Made by a program: the position numbers and the translations under genes. Below the pieces are notes generated by a model, which ran no database searches, was not told the origin of the DNA, and saw only the letters and a program-made list of their open reading frames with translations. 64,000 nt of DNA from Terriglobia bacterium (GTDB taxonomy: Bacteria; Acidobacteriota; Terriglobia; Acidiferrales; UBA7541), in NCBI GenBank assembly GCA_020072785.1, contig JAIQGG010000002.1, positions 496,001 to 560,000 on the forward strand, read 5' to 3'. The stretch's first letter is position 1. Every line of letters starts with the position of its first letter. Below, in pieces: positions 56,743 to 64,000 of this stretch.

Positions 56743-56774
56743 GCGGATGGGGCCTGGCGGCAGGCCCCATCCGC
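56743..56774 (+). promoter_or_regulatory. perfect 14-bp intercistronic hairpin
   Basis: GCGGATGGGGCCTG (56743-56756), a 4-nt loop and its exact complement (56761-56774) sit 10 nt after the E1 beta stop and 21 nt before the next ATG. There is no T run. It probably protects the upstream message from 3' exonucleases or reduces expression of downstream genes. Confidence 0.6.
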
Positions 56775-56795
56775 GAGTCTGGAGATCGTGAAGCG

Positions 56796-57557
56796 ATGAT
56801 TCGGCTGGACGGGAAAGTTGCGATGATCACCGGCGCTGGATCGGGCATCGGGCAGGGCGTGGCCGTGCTGTTCGCCCGCGCCGGCGCGGATCTGGCGCTT
56901 CTCGATCTCCGCGAGGAAGGCCTCGCGGAAACGGAACGGCGCCTGGATGGCAGTGCCCGCCAGCGGCTGCCGCTGCAGACGGACCTCGCGGACACGGCAG
57001 CGGCGCGAGCGGCCGTGTCCCGGGCGGTCGAAGAGTACGGGCGAATCGACATCCTGGTGAATTGCGCGGGGATCGCGGTGGTCAAGCCGTTCCTTGAAGT
57101 TTCCGAGGACGAGTATGACCGGGTCATGCGCACGAATATCCGCGGGATGTACTTTCTCTCGCAGGCAGTGGCGCGGGCCATGGTGGAAGCCGGGACGTGC
57201 GGACGGATCGTGCACATCGGTTCGACTGCGGGCGAATCGCCATTCCCCCAGGCCTCGGTCTATGCGGTGAGCAAGGGTGGGGTGCGGCAGCTGACACGCG
57301 CAATGTCCATCGAACTGGCGGGGCATGGTATCACCGTGAACTGCATCGCGCCGGGCCATTGCGATACGCCGCTGTCGCGGAGCCACATCCCGAGCGAGGA
57401 AGTTCGCCGGCAGATGATTGCCGGGATTCCCGTGGGGCGCATGGGTCAGCCCGCGGATGTCGCCTGGCTAGCGCTGTATCTGGCCAGCGATCAGGCTTCT
57501 TTCGCGAACGGGGAGATTTTCATTCTGGACGGCGGGAATCTGGCGGTCGGCCGCTGA
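56796..57557 (+). CDS. short-chain dehydrogenase/reductase 2
   Basis: A 253-residue SDR with TGAGSGIGQGVAVLFA, VNCAGIAVVKPF and the active-site Ser-Tyr-Lys set IGSTAGESPFPQASVYAVSK. Sequence differs clearly from SDR 1, so two separate alcohol/ketone steps are likely. GGAGATCGTGAAGCG is just before the ATG. It is followed by 152 nt before the thiolase. Confidence 0.9.
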   Translation: MIRLDGKVAMITGAGSGIGQGVAVLFARAGADLALLDLREEGLAETERRLDGSARQRLPLQTDLADTAAARAAVSRAVEEYGRIDILVNCAGIAVVKPFLEVSEDEYDRVMRTNIRGMYFLSQAVARAMVEAGTCGRIVHIGSTAGESPFPQASVYAVSKGGVRQLTRAMSIELAGHGITVNCIAPGHCDTPLSRSHIPSEEVRRQMIAGIPVGRMGQPADVAWLALYLASDQASFANGEIFILDGGNLAVGR

Positions 57558-57709
57558 GGTGCCGGGATGCTGCGAACCTTTCCGGAGAGTCGGCTGCTTG
57601 ATTCTGTTTGGACTTTCGTGAATGGACATGCGGTTTAGCAGATAAATGTGCGCGGTAGACCAAAGAAGTATATTGCGTTGAAGCAGGCTTTGCAGACAGG
57701 GGCTACAGG

Positions 57710-58945
57710 ATGTCATCCCTTCCATCGCCAAACGCGAAGGACATAGTGCTGGTTGCTGGCGTGCGCACGCCGTTCTCCAAGCTGGGCGGGGCCTTGCGAA
57801 GCGTCCCCAGCGTGACGCTGGGCAGCCATGCGATCCGGCGGCTGCTGGCGCGCACGGCACTGCCGGGGTCTTCGGTGAACGAGGTGTACTACGGGGTGAC
57901 GCTGCCAGCGGAGGTGGCGCTCGAGGGCCCCACGTCCGGCCGGCAGGCGATGCTGCGCGCAGGCTTGCCGGATACCACGCTCTCGCTGACGATCGATCGC
58001 GGTTGCTGCTCGTCGATGACCGCGGTGCATCTGGCCACGCGCAGCCTGCGTTCCCTGGAGGCGCAGTGGGTGATTGCGGCGGGGGCGGAGAACATGGGTC
58101 GCGCGGCGTTCCTGGCGCCTCCCGGTCTGCGCTTCGGCCATAAGAGCGGGCCTATCACCTTCAAGGATCCGTTGTATCGGCTCGGCGCGGATATCGGGAG
58201 CAAGCCCGTGGCCGTGGATACGGGTGAAGTCGCGCTGGAATGGGGCGTGAGTCGCGAGATGCAGGACGAGTGGGCGGCCGGCTCGCATCGCAAGTATTTC
58301 GAAGCCAAAGCCCGGGGCTTCTATGCCGACCACGTCGAGCCGGTCTCGTTTCCGGAGTTCAAGGCGAGTCTCGATCACGATGAATTGGCGCGACGGGAAA
58401 CGACGGCGGCATCGTTGGCCGAACTAAAGACGGTCTACGACAGCCCCACGATAACCGCTGGGAACGCGCCGGGGCTGGATACGGGAGCGACCGCGCTGCT
58501 GCTGAGCACGCGCGATGCGGCGTTGCAGCAGGGCCTGAAACCTCTGGCCACGATTGTGGGACTCGCGAGCATCGCCTGTGCGCCGCGGGAGATCGCCGTG
58601 GCACCCGGTCCCGCCATCTGCAAAGTGACGGCGCAGCTCGGCTGGCAACCTGAGGGCCTGGATGCGCTGGAAGTGAACGAGGCGTTTGCCGCGGTACCGT
58701 TGGTCACGGCGCGGCATCTGGCGCAGGGCGACAAGAAAATCGAGCAGGCCATCCTGGAGCGCATAAATCCGAACGGCGGGGCGGTGGCCATGGGACATCC
58801 CACGGGCGCTAGCGGCGCGCGGCTGGTGCTGCAGCTGGCGCTGGAGTTGCGCGCGCGCGGCGGCGGGCGTGGCGTGGCCTCGATCTGCGGAGCGTTGGGG
58901 CAGGCGGACGCAGTCGCGCTGGTGGTTCATTCGGAAGGAGCCTGA
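57710..58945 (+). CDS. thiolase (acetyl-CoA acetyltransferase family)
   Basis: The 411-residue enzyme cleaves a 3-oxoacyl-CoA with CoA. The nucleophile is Cys 99 in IDRGCCSSMTAVHLA, the NEAFA block and the His in NPNGGAVAMGHPTGASGAR are intact. The final Cys motif, normally CxGGGxG, is here ICGALGQADA, an unusual form. It would take a 3-oxo product of the carboxylase or another step to acetyl-CoA. It precedes the URO-D-like gene by 16 nt. Confidence 0.9.
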   Translation: MSSLPSPNAKDIVLVAGVRTPFSKLGGALRSVPSVTLGSHAIRRLLARTALPGSSVNEVYYGVTLPAEVALEGPTSGRQAMLRAGLPDTTLSLTIDRGCCSSMTAVHLATRSLRSLEAQWVIAAGAENMGRAAFLAPPGLRFGHKSGPITFKDPLYRLGADIGSKPVAVDTGEVALEWGVSREMQDEWAAGSHRKYFEAKARGFYADHVEPVSFPEFKASLDHDELARRETTAASLAELKTVYDSPTITAGNAPGLDTGATALLLSTRDAALQQGLKPLATIVGLASIACAPREIAVAPGPAICKVTAQLGWQPEGLDALEVNEAFAAVPLVTARHLAQGDKKIEQAILERINPNGGAVAMGHPTGASGARLVLQLALELRARGGGRGVASICGALGQADAVALVVHSEGA

Positions 58946-58961
58946 GCGGGATCTGTGGACG

Positions 58962-59732
58962 ATGGCGTGCGCGCTGCCACAATTCGTGCCCATCCTGACC
59001 TCGTACGCAGTCCGCGTCAGCGGACGGGAGTTGGAACCGCTGCTGGGTTCCAGCGCGGGACTCGCGCGGGCGCTTCTAGACACGCAGAAGGTGGTCGGCC
59101 ACGACGGAGTGCTGTGCCTGTTTCACCCGCCGGTGCTGGTGGAGGCATGCATTGAATCTGCCTCTGGGCCGCTACGGCTGCGCGCGGCGGACGACGTGCC
59201 GCGCTCCGGGAAGATGGCGGTGGTACTGGAGGCAGTGCGCGCGCTGCGCCGGCAGATGCCGCCGAGCATCTCGGTCTTCGCTACCTTCGCGGGTCCGAGG
59301 CTGCTGCTTTCCGAGTTGGCCAAGCGGGAGAATGGCGGTGACGCAGTGGATGCGGACTACGCCGGCGACGTGTTTCTGAGCTCGGTGCGGGCGGCCTTCG
59401 ATGCGGAGGCGCACGGCATAGCGGTGATGGAGAAGCGCATGCCGGAGATTCCACCGGAGCTCTCGGCTCTGTACCGAAGCGCAAATAAGCTGGCGGAGTT
59501 CTACGACGGCACACAGATGGTGTTTCATCTACCGGGGACAGAAAAAGCGGCGGCGACCGCGGCGCACTGCACGTTTTTTCTGGAATCCGGCGGAGATGCC
59601 TGCCGTGCGGTGCAGGGCACTGGCCCCACGGAAGGAAAGACGCCGGTGACGACGGCGGGGGATGTGCCCGCGGATACGCCGCTAGAGCAGCTCAAGGATT
59701 TGCGCGAGAAAGTGCTGCACAACAGCAGGTGA
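58962..59732 (+). CDS. URO-D-superfamily-like protein
   Basis: A 256-residue protein that resembles short uroporphyrinogen-decarboxylase-like barrels: FVPILTSYAVRVSGREL at the N-terminus, VVGHDGVLCLFHPPVLVEAC and the C-terminal VTTAGDVPADTPLEQLKDL. Members of this superfamily include decarboxylases and corrinoid methyltransferases. It is about 80 residues shorter than usual and I see no metal motif. The start is uncertain because a ribosome site is weak. It lies between thiolase and carboxylase genes. Confidence 0.5.
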   Translation: MACALPQFVPILTSYAVRVSGRELEPLLGSSAGLARALLDTQKVVGHDGVLCLFHPPVLVEACIESASGPLRLRAADDVPRSGKMAVVLEAVRALRRQMPPSISVFATFAGPRLLLSELAKRENGGDAVDADYAGDVFLSSVRAAFDAEAHGIAVMEKRMPEIPPELSALYRSANKLAEFYDGTQMVFHLPGTEKAAATAAHCTFFLESGGDACRAVQGTGPTEGKTPVTTAGDVPADTPLEQLKDLREKVLHNSR

Positions 59733-59770
59733 AGGATGGAAGCCAAACAAGCGGGCCTTGCGGAGCGAGC

Positions 59771-61723
59771 ATGAACACCATTGATGTGGACACGGGCGGA
59801 ACATTCACGGACGGAGTTTTTCGCTTCGAGGGCACGGTGGTAACCACGAAAGTGGACACGACGCCCCACAATCCCGTGCAGTGTTTTGTGGACTGCATCG
59901 AATCGGGCGCGGGGCTGATGGGCAAGGACATACAGGATCTGCTGCAGGCCACCGACCTGATCCGCTATTCGACCACGGCAGCGACCAATGCCATCATCCA
60001 GCGCAAGGGGGCGCGCATCGGGCTGCTGGTCACGGCGGGGGCGGAAGAGGGGCTGTACTTCGAAGGGCAGGGCGGCTCGCCGATCTGGCCGCTGGTGGAG
60101 AAGACGCTAGTGCGCGGGGTGCGCGAGACGGTGGACGGTTCCGGAACGCTGCGCACGGAGCTGGATGCGGACAGCTTCCGCAGCGCGGCCGAGGAGCTTC
60201 TGGACAACGGAGCGCGGCTGCTGGTGATCGCCTTCCGCAACGCCGCGCTGAATCCGGCCAACGAACGGCGCGCGCACGAACTTTTTCGCAAGTGGTTTCC
60301 GAGCCATTACCTGGGGACGCCGTTTCTGCTGCTGTCGCACGAAGTGAGTTCGCGCTCGGGCGATGCGGAGCGGCTGAACAGCGCGGTAATCTCCGGCTAC
60401 CTGCACCGGCAGCTGGTGGTGTATCTCTACAAGTGCGACGACGCGGTGCGCAGCCGCGGGTACCGGCATCCGCTGCTGGTGGTGCACTCGAGCGGCGGGC
60501 TGGCGCGGGTGGCCAAGACCAAAGCGCTGAATACCTACAACTCGGGGCCGACTGCGGGCGTTTTCGGGGCGTCGCGCATCGCCCAACGCTATGCGTTTCC
60601 GCACGTGGTGACCATGGACATGGGCGGAACGAGCACGGACGTGGCGTTCATCGAGAGCGGCACGGTCCGGCTTTCCTTCGACGTCCAGATCGAAGGGATT
60701 CCGGTGAACCTGCCGATGATCGATGTGCTGGGGCTGGGCGGGGGCGGCGGGTCGCTGGCGCGCATCGAGAACGGCAAGCTGCTCGTGGGGCCGGACAGCG
60801 CGGGTGCGGTTCCGGGGCCGGCGTGTTATGACCTAGGGAACGAGCGGCCCACGGTCACCGATGCGGATCTCGCGCTGGGGCTGATTGACGCGGGGAATTT
60901 TCTGGGGGGCCGGCGGCGGGTCAATCCCGAGCGCGCGCGGCAGGCGCTACAGAGTGCGCTGGCAGGTCCGCTGGGCGTGAGCGTGGACGAAGCGGCGCTG
61001 CGCGTGCGGCAGGTGCTGGCGGGAACGCTGGCGGAAGAAATCCGCGAGGAAGCCAAGAGCCGGAAGTATCCGCTTGCGGAGGCGGTGCTGTTCGCTTACG
61101 GAGGTGCGGGGCCGCTGCATGCCATGGATATCGCCTCGGCGCTGGGCATCCGCACGTTCTACATGTTCCCGGAAAGCCCGGTGTTCAGCGCGGCGGGCTC
61201 TTCCACGATGAACGTCGAGCACCTGTATGAGAGCCGGGTGCGGGCACATTCCGGGCGCAGCTTTACGCAGGTGCTGGAGGAGACGGTCCGCGGGCTGAGG
61301 CTCCGCGCGCAGCGGGACATTCGCGGCGAAGGATTCAATCCGGAACAGGCCACGGTGCGCGCGGTGGTGGAAACCATGCAGGGCAAGATCATTCCCCTGA
61401 ATGGGAGCGGGGGCGGGCCTGAACTCGGCGGGCTGCAAGACGCCATTGTGAGGCTGACGGTCACACTGCCGCGCTCCGAGCGGGAGGAGGCGATCGCGCC
61501 GGTACAGGGGTCCGGCGGAGGACACACGGGCTCCGGGCAGCGGGATATCGCGTGGGCCGACGGACGAAAGATGACGCCGGTCGTTTCGCTGAGGGCCATG
61601 GAGGCGGGGAAGAAGCGGCAAGGGCCACTGACCATCGAGACCGGAGAAACGACGTGCGTGGTGCCGGCGGGATGGAGCGCGGAGAAAGATGCGTACGGCG
61701 CGATACGCGTGCAGCGGGATTGA
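59771..61723 (+). CDS. hydantoinase/oxoprolinase A-type subunit, acetone-carboxylase-like (1)
   Basis: The 650-residue ASKHA-fold ATPase starts MNTIDVDTGGTFTDGVFRFE (phosphate-1 loop) and shows IRYSTTAATNAIIQRKGARI, VTMDMGGTSTDVAFIESG (phosphate 2) and LFAYGGAGPLHAMDIASALG. These are the conserved blocks of HyuA and of acetone- and acetophenone-carboxylase beta-type subunits, which use ATP to phosphorylate the substrate or bicarbonate. It belongs with the next two genes; the latter identification follows from the gamma subunit beside it. Confidence 0.85.
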   Translation: MNTIDVDTGGTFTDGVFRFEGTVVTTKVDTTPHNPVQCFVDCIESGAGLMGKDIQDLLQATDLIRYSTTAATNAIIQRKGARIGLLVTAGAEEGLYFEGQGGSPIWPLVEKTLVRGVRETVDGSGTLRTELDADSFRSAAEELLDNGARLLVIAFRNAALNPANERRAHELFRKWFPSHYLGTPFLLLSHEVSSRSGDAERLNSAVISGYLHRQLVVYLYKCDDAVRSRGYRHPLLVVHSSGGLARVAKTKALNTYNSGPTAGVFGASRIAQRYAFPHVVTMDMGGTSTDVAFIESGTVRLSFDVQIEGIPVNLPMIDVLGLGGGGGSLARIENGKLLVGPDSAGAVPGPACYDLGNERPTVTDADLALGLIDAGNFLGGRRRVNPERARQALQSALAGPLGVSVDEAALRVRQVLAGTLAEEIREEAKSRKYPLAEAVLFAYGGAGPLHAMDIASALGIRTFYMFPESPVFSAAGSSTMNVEHLYESRVRAHSGRSFTQVLEETVRGLRLRAQRDIRGEGFNPEQATVRAVVETMQGKIIPLNGSGGGPELGGLQDAIVRLTVTLPRSEREEAIAPVQGSGGGHTGSGQRDIAWADGRKMTPVVSLRAMEAGKKRQGPLTIETGETTCVVPAGWSAEKDAYGAIRVQRD

Positions 61724-61732
61724 GGCCCAACC

Positions 61733-62071
61733 ATGAGCCAGAGAGTCATCACCGAATACCTGGCGATCGACCTGGAGAAAGAGCGCTGGATGTGCCGGCG
61801 TTGCCAGCGCGACCTGGGCAGCGCCCGGGAGAACTACAAGCTGGGGCTGGTCTTTCGCCAGCGCGATCCCGGGGAAGTGCACTCTTCCGGGTTGGGTGAA
61901 GTGCGCTACACGCCGGACCCGCAGTGGTGCCGGCTGGTGGAGATGTTCTGCCCCGGATGCGCGACGCTGATCGAAGTCGAATACCTGCCGCCCGGCCATC
62001 CCATCACGTACGACATTGAAATCGATATTGACGTGCTGAAAGCGGCGGAGCAGGCCCGGAGCAAGCGATGA
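61733..62071 (+). CDS. acetone-carboxylase gamma-like zinc subunit
   Basis: A 112-residue subunit with two Cys pairs, WMCRRCQRDLGSARENYKLG and FCPGCATLIEVEYLPPGHP. These match AcxC-like gamma subunits of acetone/acetophenone carboxylases, where they bind zinc. The gene overlaps the next by 4 nt (ATGA). Its presence distinguishes this set from plain hydantoinases or oxoprolinases, which have no such subunit. Confidence 0.85.
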   Translation: MSQRVITEYLAIDLEKERWMCRRCQRDLGSARENYKLGLVFRQRDPGEVHSSGLGEVRYTPDPQWCRLVEMFCPGCATLIEVEYLPPGHPITYDIEIDIDVLKAAEQARSKR

Positions 62072-64000
62072 GCATGCGGAAGACAGACTCCGGCGCCACA
62101 ATCAGTATCGACGTCGGCGGAACCTTCACAGACTGTTATGTCACCTGCGGCGGACGTGTTTCCTGGGGTAAAGCCGCGACGACCCCCGATGACCTCTCGC
62201 GCGGCTTCCTCAACGCACTTCTGGATGCCTGCAAGCTTCTGGGCATCGGGGTTGGCTCGATGCTCACTGCCACCGATATCCTGCGCTATTCCACGACCGT
62301 GGCCCTCAACGCACTTCTGCAACGCAGTGGCCCGCGGCTCGGGCTGATCACCACGCGCGGACATGAAGATATGCTCTTTATCGGCAATGGCCGCGCCTGG
62401 GGCGATGGCCTGCCCATCGCGGAGCAGCGGAAAGTCGCGCAAGCGCGCATGCCGGAAGGATTGGTCGAACGCGATATGGTGGTGGGGCTTCGCGAGCGCG
62501 TGGACTCGTTCGGCAAGATCATCCGTCCATTGGATGAGAACGACGTGCTGGAAGCACTGCAATATCTGGTCGACCGCGGCGTGCAGGGCATTGTGGTTGT
62601 TCTTCTCTGGAGCTCGGCCAATCCCGATCACGAACGCAAGGTACGCGAGATCATCCGCGAGGAGTACCCTGACGTTTACCTCGGAAACATTCCGGTGCTG
62701 CTCTCGAGCGATATTGTCCCCAAGTGGCGCGAATACACCCGGGCCACGACCTCTCTTCTGACTGGCTTCCTGCATACCGAGCTCACCAACCAACTGCTTG
62801 GCATTGGCGATCGCCTGCGGGATGGCGGTTACAAAAAACCGTTGCAGATGGTGCAGAACACGGGCGGCGTGGCCAAGCTCTCGCGCACCCGCGTGGTGGA
62901 TACCTACCAATCGGGTCCTGTGGCGGGCGTCATGGGCGGCGCCTACCGCTGCCGCTCGCTAGGCATTGAAAGTGCCGTCTGCACGGATATGGGCGGCACG
63001 AGCTTCGATCTCGGCCTGATCGTTCGCGGCCAGCCGCGCTTTTATTCCGTGCGCCCGGTGATTGACCGCTGGGCGGTGGATCTGCCGCTCCTCGAGGTGA
63101 AGTCCATCGGTGCGGGCGGGGGTTCCATCGCCTGGCTCAATACGGCATTCGGCAACCGCCTGGAGGTCGGTCCGCAGAGCGCCGGTTCGATGCCCGGTCC
63201 AGCCTGCTACGGCATGGGCGGCACGCGTCCTACGGTGACCGATGCCGACGTGGTGCTGGGCTACGTCCCTCCGGACAATTTTCTCGGCGGTCGCATGAAA
63301 CTGGAGCCGGAGCGCTCCACGGAAGCCATTCGTCGGCACATCGCCAAGCCCGCCGGCATTTCCGTGGAGCAAGCGGCGTACTCGATCAAGCGTGTGGTGG
63401 ACGGGAAGATGGGCATGGAGATTTTCAAGGAAGTGGTGCTGAAGGGGTTCGACCCGCGGGAATTCGCGCTGTTTGCCTACGGTGGAGCGGGACCAACGCA
63501 CTGCTGCGGGTACGCGGAAGCGCTGGGTATCCGGAGGATCCTGCTGTTTTCGGAGTCCTCGGTGTTCTGCGCATATGGGGCTTCGACGCTGGACGTGACG
63601 CACGTGTACGAGCGGGCCCGACCGATGCCGCTCTACGATCCAATGTCCCGGGCATACTTGAGCGATCTGGAAGCGTTTAACCGGACGGTGGAGGAACTGG
63701 AGAGCGACCTGCGGCGCGACATGCAGGCCGAAGGACTGGATCTCTCCGGGATGAAGATGTCGCTGGAACTGGAGTTGCGCTACGGCTCTTCGCCGGTCAC
63801 GCAGAGGATCCACTGCAAGGAGTTGCGGCTGCGGGACCAGGAGAGCGCGCGCGAGCTCTACCAGGAGTTCCGCGAGCACCTGTTGGGGCTCAGCCTGGGG
63901 ATCGACCTTCCGGAAGCGCTGGTGCGCATCGAAACCTTCGTGCTGCACGGAAGCATCCCGACGCCGGGGCGTGCTGCCGTTGCGCGCGACGCGACGCCGG
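62068..64000 (+). CDS. hydantoinase/oxoprolinase A-type subunit, acetone-carboxylase-like (2), 3' end outside window
   Basis: The frame is open from ATG 62068 to the right edge (644 codons). ISIDVGGTFTDCYVTCGG, ILRYSTTVALNALLQRSG, VCTDMGGTSFDLGLIVRG and LFAYGGAGPTHCCGYAEALG are the same ASKHA motifs as in the previous HyuA-like gene, but the sequences differ strongly, as in the acetophenone carboxylase, which has two such subunits. The ATGA overlap with the gamma gene indicates translational coupling. A HyuB-like alpha subunit would be expected beyond the right edge. Confidence 0.85.
   Translation, partial: MSMRKTDSGATISIDVGGTFTDCYVTCGGRVSWGKAATTPDDLSRGFLNALLDACKLLGIGVGSMLTATDILRYSTTVALNALLQRSGPRLGLITTRGHEDMLFIGNGRAWGDGLPIAEQRKVAQARMPEGLVERDMVVGLRERVDSFGKIIRPLDENDVLEALQYLVDRGVQGIVVVLLWSSANPDHERKVREIIREEYPDVYLGNIPVLLSSDIVPKWREYTRATTSLLTGFLHTELTNQLLGIGDRLRDGGYKKPLQMVQNTGGVAKLSRTRVVDTYQSGPVAGVMGGAYRCRSLGIESAVCTDMGGTSFDLGLIVRGQPRFYSVRPVIDRWAVDLPLLEVKSIGAGGGSIAWLNTAFGNRLEVGPQSAGSMPGPACYGMGGTRPTVTDADVVLGYVPPDNFLGGRMKLEPERSTEAIRRHIAKPAGISVEQAAYSIKRVVDGKMGMEIFKEVVLKGFDPREFALFAYGGAGPTHCCGYAEALGIRRILLFSESSVFCAYGASTLDVTHVYERARPMPLYDPMSRAYLSDLEAFNRTVEELESDLRRDMQAEGLDLSGMKMSLELELRYGSSPVTQRIHCKELRLRDQESARELYQEFREHLLGLSLGIDLPEALVRIETFVLHGSIPTPGRAAVARDATP

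Noticed and set aside
1-64000. CRISPR arrays, insertion sequences or prophage
   Set aside because: No regularly spaced repeats, transposase motifs or phage genes were seen in any region.

Overview
The window is GC-rich, densely coded bacterial DNA. It most likely comes from an uncultured soil Acidobacteriota. This is an inference from gene style, with no rRNA to anchor it: a large Oar-like TonB receptor with an N-terminal carboxypeptidase-regulatory domain, a secreted choice-of-anchor-D repeat protein, many single-gene regulators and a large catabolic complement. I see no rRNA, tRNA, CRISPR array, prophage or intact insertion sequence.

Layout. (1) 0-9 kb: the 3' end of a radical SAM gene whose TGA is very probably selenocysteine (CUAEP tail with an adjacent SECIS-like hairpin), an ATP-grasp ligase, a YggX-type protein, a sugar-phosphate block (phosphoglucose isomerase-like protein, HAD phosphatase, glucokinase), a membrane protein with an HEAGH motif, a CoA-acylating semialdehyde dehydrogenase, a dead ring-hydroxylating dioxygenase fragment and an Hsp20. 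(2) 9-20 kb, minus strand: an acyl-CoA dehydratase activase split into two overlapping genes, then a complete bidirectional NAD-linked [NiFe]-hydrogenase operon, hoxEFUYH plus its protease, with overlapping start and stop codons. (3) 20-31 kb: mostly single genes (alcohol dehydrogenase, P1-family peptidase, HhH DNA-repair-like protein, GT39-like membrane protein, methyltransferase, Tat-exported aldo/keto reductase, small zinc protein, surface repeat protein). (4) 31-38 kb: gnd-zwf-pgl-glucoamylase followed by a MarR regulator. One identical 15-bp palindrome lies before gnd and before marR, so this is probably a self-contained regulon that turns alpha-glucan into NADPH and pentose phosphates. 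(5) 38-43 kb: a Ca2+-type P-ATPase, a frameshifted CBS-domain remnant and a phospholipid-methyltransferase-like gene.

(6) 43-64 kb is the most unusual part: about 20 same-strand genes with short spacers that look like one catabolic cluster. A TonB-receptor gene has a strong sigma70-type promoter bracketed by two copies of an operator-like repeat. Behind it come a butanediol-dehydrogenase-like Zn enzyme, three NTF2/SnoaL-fold proteins, two tandem double-EthD proteins, a nitrilase-superfamily hydrolase, an exported PQQ/cytochrome c dehydrogenase, a free-standing lipoyl domain with E1 alpha and E1 beta of a 2-oxoacid/acetoin dehydrogenase (no E2 or E3), two SDRs, a thiolase, a URO-D-like protein, and three subunits of an acetone/acetophenone-carboxylase-like enzyme running off the right edge. 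The gene set fits uptake of an unknown alcohol or ketone, its oxidation, ATP-dependent carboxylation of the ketone and thiolytic or acyloin-type cleavage. No substrate can be named from sequence alone.
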